Shown piece by piece: positions 1 through 7,407 of a stretch of 64,000 bases of DNA (its first letter is position 1; every line of letters begins with the position of its first letter). Made by a program: the position numbers and the translations under genes. Below the pieces are notes generated by a model, which had not been told where the DNA came from, ran no database searches, and saw nothing but the letters and a program-made list of their open reading frames with translations. The DNA lies in contig RHKY01000003.1 of assembly GCA_008363385.1 (NCBI GenBank), positions 62,001-126,000 of the forward strand, given 5' to 3'. This DNA comes from Acidobacteriota bacterium. Its GTDB lineage: Bacteria > Acidobacteriota > Thermoanaerobaculia > UBA5066.

Positions 1-894
1 CCCCAGACCGGCGTGATGCTCGCGCCCGTGGCGCTCGCGGCCGCGTGGCGCGTCGTCCGCGTCCGGGGAGGCCTCCGCGCGCTCCTCCTCTCCCTCGCCC
101 TGGGATCGGCGCTCTCCGTCGCCGTCTGGCTTCCCGTCGTCCGGGGCTCGGGAGGGTGGACGCCCTTCGTCTCGCGCCTCTCCGAGCACGCGGGATGGGT
201 CCGGCAGTACGACACGCAGCCTCTCGGCGTCGTCCTGACGGGGAAGGTCCAGCGCCGCTGGTGGCGGGACCCCTTCGGCGTCACGGAGCTCTTCTGGTCC
301 GCCGTGGCGCTCTCGGCCGCAGGGGCGGCGCTCGCCCCGAGGCGGGCCGGGGCGCTCCTCCTCGTCCTGGGCCCCGTCGTGGTCTCGACCGTGGCGCTCT
401 CGTGGCCGTTGACGGCCCCGCGCTACGTCGCCGTCGCGATGCCGGCCCTCGCCGGGCTCGTCGCGCTCGGGGTGGAACGGCTGGCCGCCCTGCCCCGGAT
501 GCGCCTGCCGGTGGCCGTCGTCGCCACGGCCCTCCTCGGCGCGCTGGCCGCGGTGGGGGCGCCGCGGGCGCTCCTCCTCTCCCGGGGCCCGACCCCCTCC
601 GTCGCCGCGATGCGGGCGCTCGCGGAGGAGCCGGCGCTCTCGGGGAAGGCGGTCGTCTTCTCAGGCGAGCTGACGGTCCACGTCGAGCGGTACCTCGCGG
701 GCCGGCGGACGAGGCAGGCCCCGGACGAGGGGCCGATCCCGCTGGCGCCGGGCGAGCTGGCGGTGACGAACGAGCGGGTGCCGCCGGGGCTCGTCGAGGT
801 CCGCTCCTTCCTCCTCGAGGACCCGATGCTCCGGAGGCTGACGCGAGGACGGTACCGGGACGTGAGGATCTGGTCGAAACCGGACGATCTGTAG
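1..894 (+). CDS. Membrane glycosyltransferase-like protein, 3' part (5' truncated by window edge)
   Basis: The frame is open from the first base, so the true start lies upstream of the window. The visible ~297 codons hold several hydrophobic segments in the first ~185 residues, followed by a soluble ~100-residue tail. The alternation of short loops and Ala/Leu/Val-rich helices, with a YVAVAMPAL segment near the last helix, resembles the C-terminal half of GT39/PMT-type polyprenyl-phosphate sugar transferases. The acidic catalytic loop expected near the N-terminus is outside the window, so the activity cannot be confirmed. It precedes a DUF4214 methyltransferase and three more multi-membrane sugar-transferase-like genes, which supports a role in surface glycan assembly. 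It lacks the C-terminal module shared by its neighbours. Confidence 0.6.
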   Translation, partial: PQTGVMLAPVALAAAWRVVRVRGGLRALLLSLALGSALSVAVWLPVVRGSGGWTPFVSRLSEHAGWVRQYDTQPLGVVLTGKVQRRWWRDPFGVTELFWSAVALSAAGAALAPRRAGALLLVLGPVVVSTVALSWPLTAPRYVAVAMPALAGLVALGVERLAALPRMRLPVAVVATALLGALAAVGAPRALLLSRGPTPSVAAMRALAEEPALSGKAVVFSGELTVHVERYLAGRRTRQAPDEGPIPLAPGELAVTNERVPPGLVEVRSFLLEDPMLRRLTRGRYRDVRIWSKPDDL

Positions 895-956
895 TAGCGT
901 TGACCCGAAAGCGAACGCCCGGGACGGCCCGCCCGGGGCAGAGGCTGGGAGACGCG

Positions 957-2561
957 ATGCGGGCTTCCGAGGCTCTTCAGACGGACTCGTCGGAGCTCCA
1001 CCTCCGGGCGATGCGGCGCGACTGGGACCGGCGCGGCCGGGAGGACCACCGGCTCCACATCGCCACGGGCCACTCCGCGACCCCCGAGGAGTTCCGGGCC
1101 TCCGGCGAGCGGGACCTCCACGAGCTGATCCTGGACGGCCTGACGCTCTTGCCCGGGGCCGAGGCGCTCGAGATCGGGTGCGGCGTCGGCAGGCTCCTCC
1201 TGCCGCTGGCGCCGCTGGTCCAGCGGGCGCGCGGGGTCGACATCTCGCCGGTCATGGTCGAGAAGTCGCGGGGGTACCTCGCCGGGATCCCGAACGTGAC
1301 GACCTCCGTCACGGACGGCACCCTGGCCGAGGTCGAGGACGCTTCCCTCGACCTCGTCTACTCCTTCATCGTCTTCCAGCACGTCCCGAGCCGCTCGGCC
1401 ATCGAGACGTACCTCCTGGAGGCGGACCGGACTCTGAAGCCGGGCGGGATCCTCCGGTTCCAGGTGGACGGCCGGTGGATGGAGAGGCCCGGCAAGACCC
1501 CCGACACGTACGACGGGCTGACCCTCCAGCCCGAGGCCGTGCACAGCCTCCTCGCGGGGACGGGCCTCGAGGTCGTCGACGAGTGGGGGGAGGAGACGCG
1601 GTACCACTGGGTCACGGCGGTCGAGCAGGGGCAGCCCGAGGCGCGCGTGGTCCTCGTCCCGCGCGTCTGGGACGTCCCCCTCGTTGCCGACCTCCTCGAC
1701 CGCGCCGGCGTCGAGGACGCCGAGGAGATCGCCTTCCTCGTCGCCAACGGGAAGATGGGCCTGAGGCGCGCGCTCGGGAACGTGGAGCTGCGCCTGGCCG
1801 CCCTGTCGGCGGCCTCGGTCGTCGAGAACGCGTACCGCCTCCTCCTCGGCCGGCCTCCCGAGTCGCGGGGCCTGGCCTGGAACGCGTCGATGCTCTCGCG
1901 CGGCCTCGAGGACGAGGCGTCCCTCGTCGACACGCTCTTCCTCGGCGTCGAGATGCGGGACCTCCTGCGGCCGTTCGACTGCCCGATCCCGTGGACGTCC
2001 CGGGAGGAGGTCCTGGAGCGGCTCGGCAGCCCGGGGACGCACGCGAGCTTCCTCGACATGGTGGGCCTCGTCGAGGAGGCGATCCGCGAGGCGGACCTGA
2101 TCGAGGCGGCCGCGCGCGGCTCGCGGCTGGTCCTGGGGCGCGAGGCGGGCGTCGACTCGCTGACGCACCTGGCGGCGCTGGCCACCCGGCACCCGAGGGG
2201 CCGGAGGCTCCTGGCCCGCCGGCTCCTCTCCGACCTGGCGAGGGCCTGCCCCGCGCCGCCCCCGCCGCCCTCCCCGGCGACCCTGGCCGGCCTCTACGCC
2301 CGGACGCAGCTCCCCGAGGAGCGACCGCGCGAGCCCGGCGAGTCCTTCGCCGGGGAGAGCGAGGTCGCCGCGGCGCTCCTGCGCGAGACGGCGGGCCGGT
2401 CGCTCCCGGTCCTCCTCCGGGCGGCCTACCGGCGGATCCTGGGCCGCCGCCCCGACCCCGAGGGCGAGGAGTACTGGGCGGGTCGCCTCTCTTCGGGCGA
2501 GCTGAGCCGCCCGGCCTTCCTGCGCGAGCTCCTCTGGAGCGAGGAGCTCCGGCGAGGGTGA
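957..2561 (+). CDS. Class I SAM-dependent methyltransferase with DUF4214 domains
   Basis: A 534-residue protein starting at the ATG at 957, preceded by GGGAG. Residues ~65-175 form a Rossmann methyltransferase: the SAM-binding ALEIGCGVGRL motif, an acidic residue at the end of the next strand (GVDIS), and the LKPGGILRF post-motif. The C-terminal half carries two DUF4214-like segments, at about residues 287-345 (AYRLLLGRPPE) and 485-534 (AYRRILGRRPDPEG). DUF4214 is typical of exported or surface-glycan-associated proteins and often accompanies glycosyltransferases. The substrate is unknown; O-methylation of a surface glycan is plausible from context. It is convergent with the next gene, with only 13 bp between the stops. 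Confidence 0.8.
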   Translation: MRASEALQTDSSELHLRAMRRDWDRRGREDHRLHIATGHSATPEEFRASGERDLHELILDGLTLLPGAEALEIGCGVGRLLLPLAPLVQRARGVDISPVMVEKSRGYLAGIPNVTTSVTDGTLAEVEDASLDLVYSFIVFQHVPSRSAIETYLLEADRTLKPGGILRFQVDGRWMERPGKTPDTYDGLTLQPEAVHSLLAGTGLEVVDEWGEETRYHWVTAVEQGQPEARVVLVPRVWDVPLVADLLDRAGVEDAEEIAFLVANGKMGLRRALGNVELRLAALSAASVVENAYRLLLGRPPESRGLAWNASMLSRGLEDEASLVDTLFLGVEMRDLLRPFDCPIPWTSREEVLERLGSPGTHASFLDMVGLVEEAIREADLIEAAARGSRLVLGREAGVDSLTHLAALATRHPRGRRLLARRLLSDLARACPAPPPPPSPATLAGLYARTQLPEERPREPGESFAGESEVAAALLRETAGRSLPVLLRAAYRRILGRRPDPEGEEYWAGRLSSGELSRPAFLRELLWSEELRRG

Positions 2562-2574
2562 GGCTCGGGCCCCG

Positions 2575-4446
2575 TCACGGCTTCCAGGTGAAGGCCGGGC
2601 CCGGGTAGAGGCGCTCGCGGCCGTCGCGCGCGCGGAAGCGGAGGTCGAGGCGCCTCGTTCCCGCGTCCCCCGCGCGCATCGGCACCCGGAAGAGGAATCC
2701 CGCCCGCGACGCGTCGCCGAGGCCCGGGAACGCGGCCGCCACGTCGGGGCGGGGGAGGCGCTCGACGTCCCGGGGAGTCCGGTCCTCCCCGTCGAGGAGG
2801 ACGCGGACCGAGAGGTCCTCTCCCTCGGCCCGTGCCCAGCCGAAGACGACGAGCGTCCCGCGGACCGTCGTCCCGGGGCGCGGCTCGTCGACGGAGCCGA
2901 GGAGCTGGAGGTCCACTGGCGCGACGGCGGGCGCCGGCGCGTCCGCGGTCGCGGGAGCGTCCGCGGTCGCGGGAGCCGGAGCGACCCGCGAGGGCCGCCA
3001 CCCGGGGGTCCACGCCGCGGCGAGCTGCGAGTCGCGGAGCGACCAGAGGACGGCCGGGTTCCCGTCCACGTCGACGAGGGTGCTCCAGTCGACTGCGCCG
3101 CGGGAGCCGGCGGCCACGACCTGAGTGGCCGCCGAGCCCGCAGCGAGGAGGAGCGCGCCGACGCGCGCGGTCCCCTCCGCCGCGGGGCCGAAGAGCGGCG
3201 CGGCGAGGAGGGCCAGGAACGGCGAGGCCGCGACCAGGAGCCGGGGTCCGATCCCGTGTCCGCCCCACCACTTCGCGTACGAGGCGGTCAGCAGGACGAA
3301 GCCCGCGATGACGCCGAGCGAGACGAGCCAGAGGCGCCGGAGGGCGGCGTCGGCCCGCGTCGCCCGGAAGGCCGCTGGAGCCAGGAGGAGGTAAGGGAAG
3401 AAGACGAGGAGCCCGCGGCTCGGGCTCAGGAGGACGCCCGCGAGGCCGTGGGCGACGTCGAGCGTCCAGGCCTCCGGCGCGAGGTTGACCCGGCCGTAGG
3501 CGCCGAGCGGGTGGCCGTGGAGGACGAGGAGGAAGCCGGCGGAGGCCGCCAGGCCGGCGGCCGCGGCGACCCCGAAGGCGCTGGCCTCGCCTTTCCTCCG
3601 CGCGGCCACGAGGGCGAGCAGGCCTGCGCCCGCGATCACCGCCGTCGGCCTGCAGAAGAAGGCCAGGGCGGCCGCCAGGCCGGACGCGGCCGCGCGCGAG
3701 CGCGACGGCGCGGGAGAGGAGGGGAGCAGGAAGAGCGCCAGGCAGACGGCGAAGAGCTCGCCGGTGGCGGGGAAGAGGGCCTGACCGGCGGTCGTGAAGG
3801 CCGGCGTCGCGAGCGCGAAGACGGAGGCGGTCGCCAGCGAGGCCGGGTCGGGGAGGGTCCGCCGGGCCGTCAGGAACAGGAACGCGGCCGAGACGGCGAC
3901 GAGGAGCGTTGCGGCGTGCTTCTCCCACCTCTCGACGAGGGCGGGAGTGACGGTCCCGCCCGACGCCAGGATCGCCGCCGCGGCGTGCGGCAGGACGACC
4001 AACGCCGTCCCGGGCGGCGCCATCGGGAAGAGGCGGCTCCCCGAGGCGACGGCCGAGTAGTGCTCGGGGTCGTCCCGGAAGGCGGGGGTCCCGGCGAGGT
4101 CGAGCGTCCCGGCCGTCAGGAGGCGGGAGGGGAGCCACCGGAGCGCCTGGGAGTCGCCCGTCGAGAGCGTCGCGCCGTTTCCGAGGAGGAGGAGGTAGAC
4201 CGGGAGGGCGACGAGGAGCCAGACGCCGGCCGGCGAGAGGCGGAGGGGAGCGAGCCGGGAGCGCGCGCGCCTGGAGGACTCGAGCGCGATCCCCGCGACG
4301 ACTCCGAGCGCGCCGAGGAGGAGGGCCGCCCGGAAGGCCCCCGTCCTCGGCCAGGCCTCGCCCGGCGGGAGGAAGAGCGGGAGGGCGACGGCGAGGCCTC
4401 CGAGGAGGACGCCCCCGGCCGCGAGCGCCCTCTCCCGCGCTCTCAT
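2575..4446 (-). CDS. Multi-membrane glycosyltransferase-like protein with C-terminal GWA/RPDV module
   Basis: A 623-residue integral membrane protein. The start (MRARERALAAGG) overlaps the stop of the upstream gene by 4 nt (ATGA at 4443-4446), implying translational coupling. About ten or more hydrophobic helices fill residues ~8-480, a layout like GT39/DUF2029-type polyprenyl-phosphate sugar transferases. A Pro/Ala-rich linker then leads to a ~112-residue soluble C-terminal module with GWARAEGEDLSV, RLPRPDVAAAFP and a terminal FTWKP. The same module ends the proteins at 4443-6539, 7395-9782 and 9822-10625. The family is inferred from topology; catalytic residues were not verified. Confidence 0.65.
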   Translation of the reverse strand: MRARERALAAGGVLLGGLAVALPLFLPPGEAWPRTGAFRAALLLGALGVVAGIALESSRRARSRLAPLRLSPAGVWLLVALPVYLLLLGNGATLSTGDSQALRWLPSRLLTAGTLDLAGTPAFRDDPEHYSAVASGSRLFPMAPPGTALVVLPHAAAAILASGGTVTPALVERWEKHAATLLVAVSAAFLFLTARRTLPDPASLATASVFALATPAFTTAGQALFPATGELFAVCLALFLLPSSPAPSRSRAAASGLAAALAFFCRPTAVIAGAGLLALVAARRKGEASAFGVAAAAGLAASAGFLLVLHGHPLGAYGRVNLAPEAWTLDVAHGLAGVLLSPSRGLLVFFPYLLLAPAAFRATRADAALRRLWLVSLGVIAGFVLLTASYAKWWGGHGIGPRLLVAASPFLALLAAPLFGPAAEGTARVGALLLAAGSAATQVVAAGSRGAVDWSTLVDVDGNPAVLWSLRDSQLAAAWTPGWRPSRVAPAPATADAPATADAPAPAVAPVDLQLLGSVDEPRPGTTVRGTLVVFGWARAEGEDLSVRVLLDGEDRTPRDVERLPRPDVAAAFPGLGDASRAGFLFRVPMRAGDAGTRRLDLRFRARDGRERLYPGPAFTWKP

Positions 4447-6539
4447 CGCCAGACGAACGGGCGCTCCACCCGCCGGAACCGGCCCCCCTTCGAGAGGAAC
4501 GAGACTCCCAGGACGCGGCGCCCCTCGTCGCCCGGGAGCTTCGCCACGCGCGCCTCGTAGCCTGCCTCCTCGCAGGAGCCCAGGTGGGGGAGGGCGGAGG
4601 CCACGTCCGGACGCGGGACCCTGGCGAGCGAGAGCGGGTCGCGCCGGTCGCCGTCGAGGGTCACCTCGAGGACGGCGACGGGACCGTCCGTGTCCTGCGC
4701 CCAGCCGCGGACGAGGAGGTCGCCCTCCACGGTCGACCCCTCCCCCGGGGCGTCGACCGCCAGGACGAGCGACTCCTCGCTCGGCCCCCGCACGTCGGGC
4801 GCGGCCAGCGCCCGCGCGCGGAAGTCGGCAGCGGCCCGCGCCGGCGCTTCCGCCGAGGCCGGAAGCGCCCGCCCCTGCCGGTGGGCCGCCAGCGGGAAGA
4901 CCCAGTCGTGCCCGCCGCGGTGGGCCAGGCGGACCGGCCCGAGGAGGCGCCCGGAGTCGAGTCCGGCGACGAGGAAGCGGAGCGTGGGGGCGAGCCGCTC
5001 GACGGGGAGGAGGTGCTCGTGGAGGACGACGGTCCCGACCGGCCACGACTCCAGGCGCTGGAGCAGGTCCGCGGGGACCGGCGACGAAGCGAGGAGCGAG
5101 GCGAGCTCCTCGTGGCGGGCCGGGACGTGGCTCAGGACGCCGTTGACGACGGGCCGGAAGTGGAGCGTCGAGGCGAGCATCAGACGCGCCTCGGCCGGGC
5201 GGTGCGTCAGCGGGAGGTGGAGGACGGGGCCGCCCGGGTCGTCGGAGGCGAGGAGCCGCTCGACCGGCGGCGGCTCCTCCGGGCGGTACGTGAACGCCGC
5301 CGACTGCCTCACGTCGGCCGCGACCGCGGCGACGGCCAAGGCGACGAGCCCCGCGCGGGTCCAGCGGTCTCGGACGCGCGCGAGGAGCGCCGTCGCCCCC
5401 GCGGCGGCCAGGAGCGCCACGCCGGTCTGGGCGAGGAACGAGAAGCGCGCGGCCGACCGGATCCCTCCGTAGAGCGGCGGGACGAGCTTCACGAGGAGCG
5501 GCCAGACGGGCCCCCCGTACCCGAGCGCGCCCGTGAACCCGACGACGGCGAGGACCGTCCCGGTCCCGGCGAGGAGGCGAAGGGGCGACCTCCGGAAGAG
5601 GACGAGAAGGCCGGCCGCCGAGAGGACGACGGCCACCGTGCCGGGGTAGAGCGCCGTCTCCGACCCGCTGCGGAACGGGAGGAACGCCTGCCCCGGGTTG
5701 TCGGGCGTCGTCGTGACGAGGCTCGCGGGGGTGGCCTGGAAGCGGCGCGTCTCGGCCTCGGTCCTCTGGAATCCCTCCGTCGAACGGACCCGCAGGAGCG
5801 GCAGCGCGAGCGGCGCGAGAAGGAGGGCCGCGACGGCCCCCGAGACGAGGAGCCGCGGGAGCGTCTCGGAGGCGAAGCGGCGCGGCTGGCGGAGGAGGTC
5901 GGCGAGCGCGAGGAAGAGGAGCCCCGCCATCGCGAAGGCGAAGAGCTGGAGCGAGAACCAGGCCAGGATCGCCGCCCCGGCGCCGAGGTCAACGGCGGCG
6001 GAGGTCGACCCCGTCCGCGCCAGCCGTGTCCCCTCCAGGACGAGGAACGCGATGCCGCCCCACGCCGCGAACGAGACGTAGCCGAGGTTCAGGGTGGAAA
6101 GCGCCCCGAACGAGGCCGCCAGGCTCCCGACGATCGCCGGTCCGCGGGCGGCGCCCAGCGAGATCGCCGCGCGCGAGAGGAGGAACGGCGCCAGCCCCAG
6201 GAGGAGGAGCGAGACGGCGTTCGCGGCCTCGGCGGCGGAGAGGCCGGCCGAACGGAGCGGGATCGACAGGACGCCGTAGCCCACGAGCGGCTCGGTGAAG
6301 GCCAGGACGTCGTGCGAGGGGGCCAGGACGTTCGCCTCGAAGAGCGGCGTGCCGCCCGTCGTCAGGGCGTGGGCCACCCACGCCAGGTTCCAGGCGTGCT
6401 GCGCCGCGTCGTACCCGTCCCGGAGGACCCCGAGCCGCGACGGGAGCGGCCAGGCCCAGAGGGCGGCGAAGGCCAGGCAGAGGAGGAGGTCGAGGAGCCC
6501 GGAGAGCCGGGCGGGGGGCTTCGCCGCCTCAGCGGACAT
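4443..6539 (-). CDS. Multi-membrane glycosyltransferase/YfhO-like protein with C-terminal GWA/RPDV module
   Basis: A 698-residue protein with ~11-12 membrane segments and large external loops, for example around YDAAQHAWNLAWVAHAL, followed by a soluble C-terminus. The YDAAQHAWN loop after the first helix resembles the first periplasmic loop of ArnT/PMT-like enzymes and YfhO-like membrane proteins. The last ~108 residues (LLVRGWAQ, RVPRPDVASALP, ending PFVWR) match the shared module of the neighbouring genes. The start overlaps the end of the UbiA gene by 11 nt and the stop overlaps the next start by 4 nt, so it sits inside a four-gene minus-strand operon. The sugar donor and acceptor are unknown. 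Confidence 0.65.
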   Translation of the reverse strand: MSAEAAKPPARLSGLLDLLLCLAFAALWAWPLPSRLGVLRDGYDAAQHAWNLAWVAHALTTGGTPLFEANVLAPSHDVLAFTEPLVGYGVLSIPLRSAGLSAAEAANAVSLLLLGLAPFLLSRAAISLGAARGPAIVGSLAASFGALSTLNLGYVSFAAWGGIAFLVLEGTRLARTGSTSAAVDLGAGAAILAWFSLQLFAFAMAGLLFLALADLLRQPRRFASETLPRLLVSGAVAALLLAPLALPLLRVRSTEGFQRTEAETRRFQATPASLVTTTPDNPGQAFLPFRSGSETALYPGTVAVVLSAAGLLVLFRRSPLRLLAGTGTVLAVVGFTGALGYGGPVWPLLVKLVPPLYGGIRSAARFSFLAQTGVALLAAAGATALLARVRDRWTRAGLVALAVAAVAADVRQSAAFTYRPEEPPPVERLLASDDPGGPVLHLPLTHRPAEARLMLASTLHFRPVVNGVLSHVPARHEELASLLASSPVPADLLQRLESWPVGTVVLHEHLLPVERLAPTLRFLVAGLDSGRLLGPVRLAHRGGHDWVFPLAAHRQGRALPASAEAPARAAADFRARALAAPDVRGPSEESLVLAVDAPGEGSTVEGDLLVRGWAQDTDGPVAVLEVTLDGDRRDPLSLARVPRPDVASALPHLGSCEEAGYEARVAKLPGDEGRRVLGVSFLSKGGRFRRVERPFVWR

Positions 6540-7407
6540 AGATGGCGGCCGCGTTGAAGGCGACCCAGAGGACGACGCAGAGGACGATCGGCGGGTCCTT
6601 CAGCGCGAGCGCGCCGGGGTCTCCGGCGTCGCCGCCGCGCTCGACCAGGAGGAGGTACCGGAAGAGGCCGTAGATGACGAACGGCAGCCCGTAGATCAGA
6701 CGGTCGGAACCGAACTTGGCGACCGTCTCGGGCGCCACCGTGTAGAGGGCGTAGGCCACGACGGTTGCCCCGAGGAGGATCGAGTCGAACCGGTCGAGGA
6801 GGTCCGGGGTGTACCCCTTCAGCGTGGCGCGGTGCTCCTCGGCGCCCCCGGCGAGCAGCCGCAGCTCGGCGCGGCGCTTGGCGAAAGCGAGGTAGAGGGC
6901 GAGGAGGAGCGTGCAGAGGAGGAGCCAGTGCGACGCCGCGACCCGGATCGCCGCGGCGCCGGCCAGGACGCGGAGGACGAACGAGATGGCGATCGAGAGG
7001 GCGTCCAGGATGACGACGTTCTTCAGGCCCAGCGTGTAGAGGAGGTTCAGCGCGAGGTACGCGCCGAGGACGAGGGCGAGCCGCGGCTCGAGGAGGAAGC
7101 CGAAGCCGATCGCGGCCGCGGCCAGGATCGCCGAGAGGGCGAGCGCGAGGGCGGGCGCCACGGCTCCGGAGGCGACCGGGCGGGCCTTCTTCCGCGGGTG
7201 GAGCCTGTCCCGCGGGGCGTCGATGACGTCGTTGGCCGCGTAGACGGCCGAGGCCGCCAGGCAGAAGAGCCCGAACGCGGCCAGCGCGCGCGCCGCCTGC
7301 CCCGGCTCGGCCACCGCCCGGGCGAACAGGAGCGGCGCCAGGACGAAGACGTTCTTCGGCCACTGCCCGGGCCGCAGGAGGGCAGCCATGTTCCTCAAGG
7401 GCTCCAT
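6529..7407 (-). CDS. UbiA-family decaprenyl-phosphate phosphoribosyltransferase-like protein
   Basis: A 292-residue UbiA-superfamily membrane prenyltransferase with 8-9 predicted helices. The first Asp-rich motif reads NDVIDAPRDRLHPRKKARP. Its NDxxDxxxDRxHPxKxxRP layout is characteristic of decaprenyl-phosphate 5-phosphoribosyltransferase (DPPR synthase) rather than quinone-type UbiA. That enzyme transfers 5-phosphoribose from PRPP to a polyprenyl phosphate, giving a lipid-linked pentose donor. The start at 7407 overlaps the preceding gene by 13 nt; an internal Met at 7389 is an alternative that would leave a 5-nt gap. It sits among membrane sugar transferases that would use polyprenyl-linked sugars. 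No DprE1/DprE2-type epimerase is visible in the window. Confidence 0.85.
   Translation of the reverse strand: MEPLRNMAALLRPGQWPKNVFVLAPLLFARAVAEPGQAARALAAFGLFCLAASAVYAANDVIDAPRDRLHPRKKARPVASGAVAPALALALSAILAAAAIGFGFLLEPRLALVLGAYLALNLLYTLGLKNVVILDALSIAISFVLRVLAGAAAIRVAASHWLLLCTLLLALYLAFAKRRAELRLLAGGAEEHRATLKGYTPDLLDRFDSILLGATVVAYALYTVAPETVAKFGSDRLIYGLPFVIYGLFRYLLLVERGGDAGDPGALALKDPPIVLCVVLWVAFNAAAIYVR

Noticed and set aside
45-2561. Very long alternative frames, e.g. the extension upstream of the methyltransferase start and long antisense frames
   Set aside because: They are Arg/Pro/Gly-rich shadows of high-GC coding DNA with no ribosome-binding sites and no domain content.
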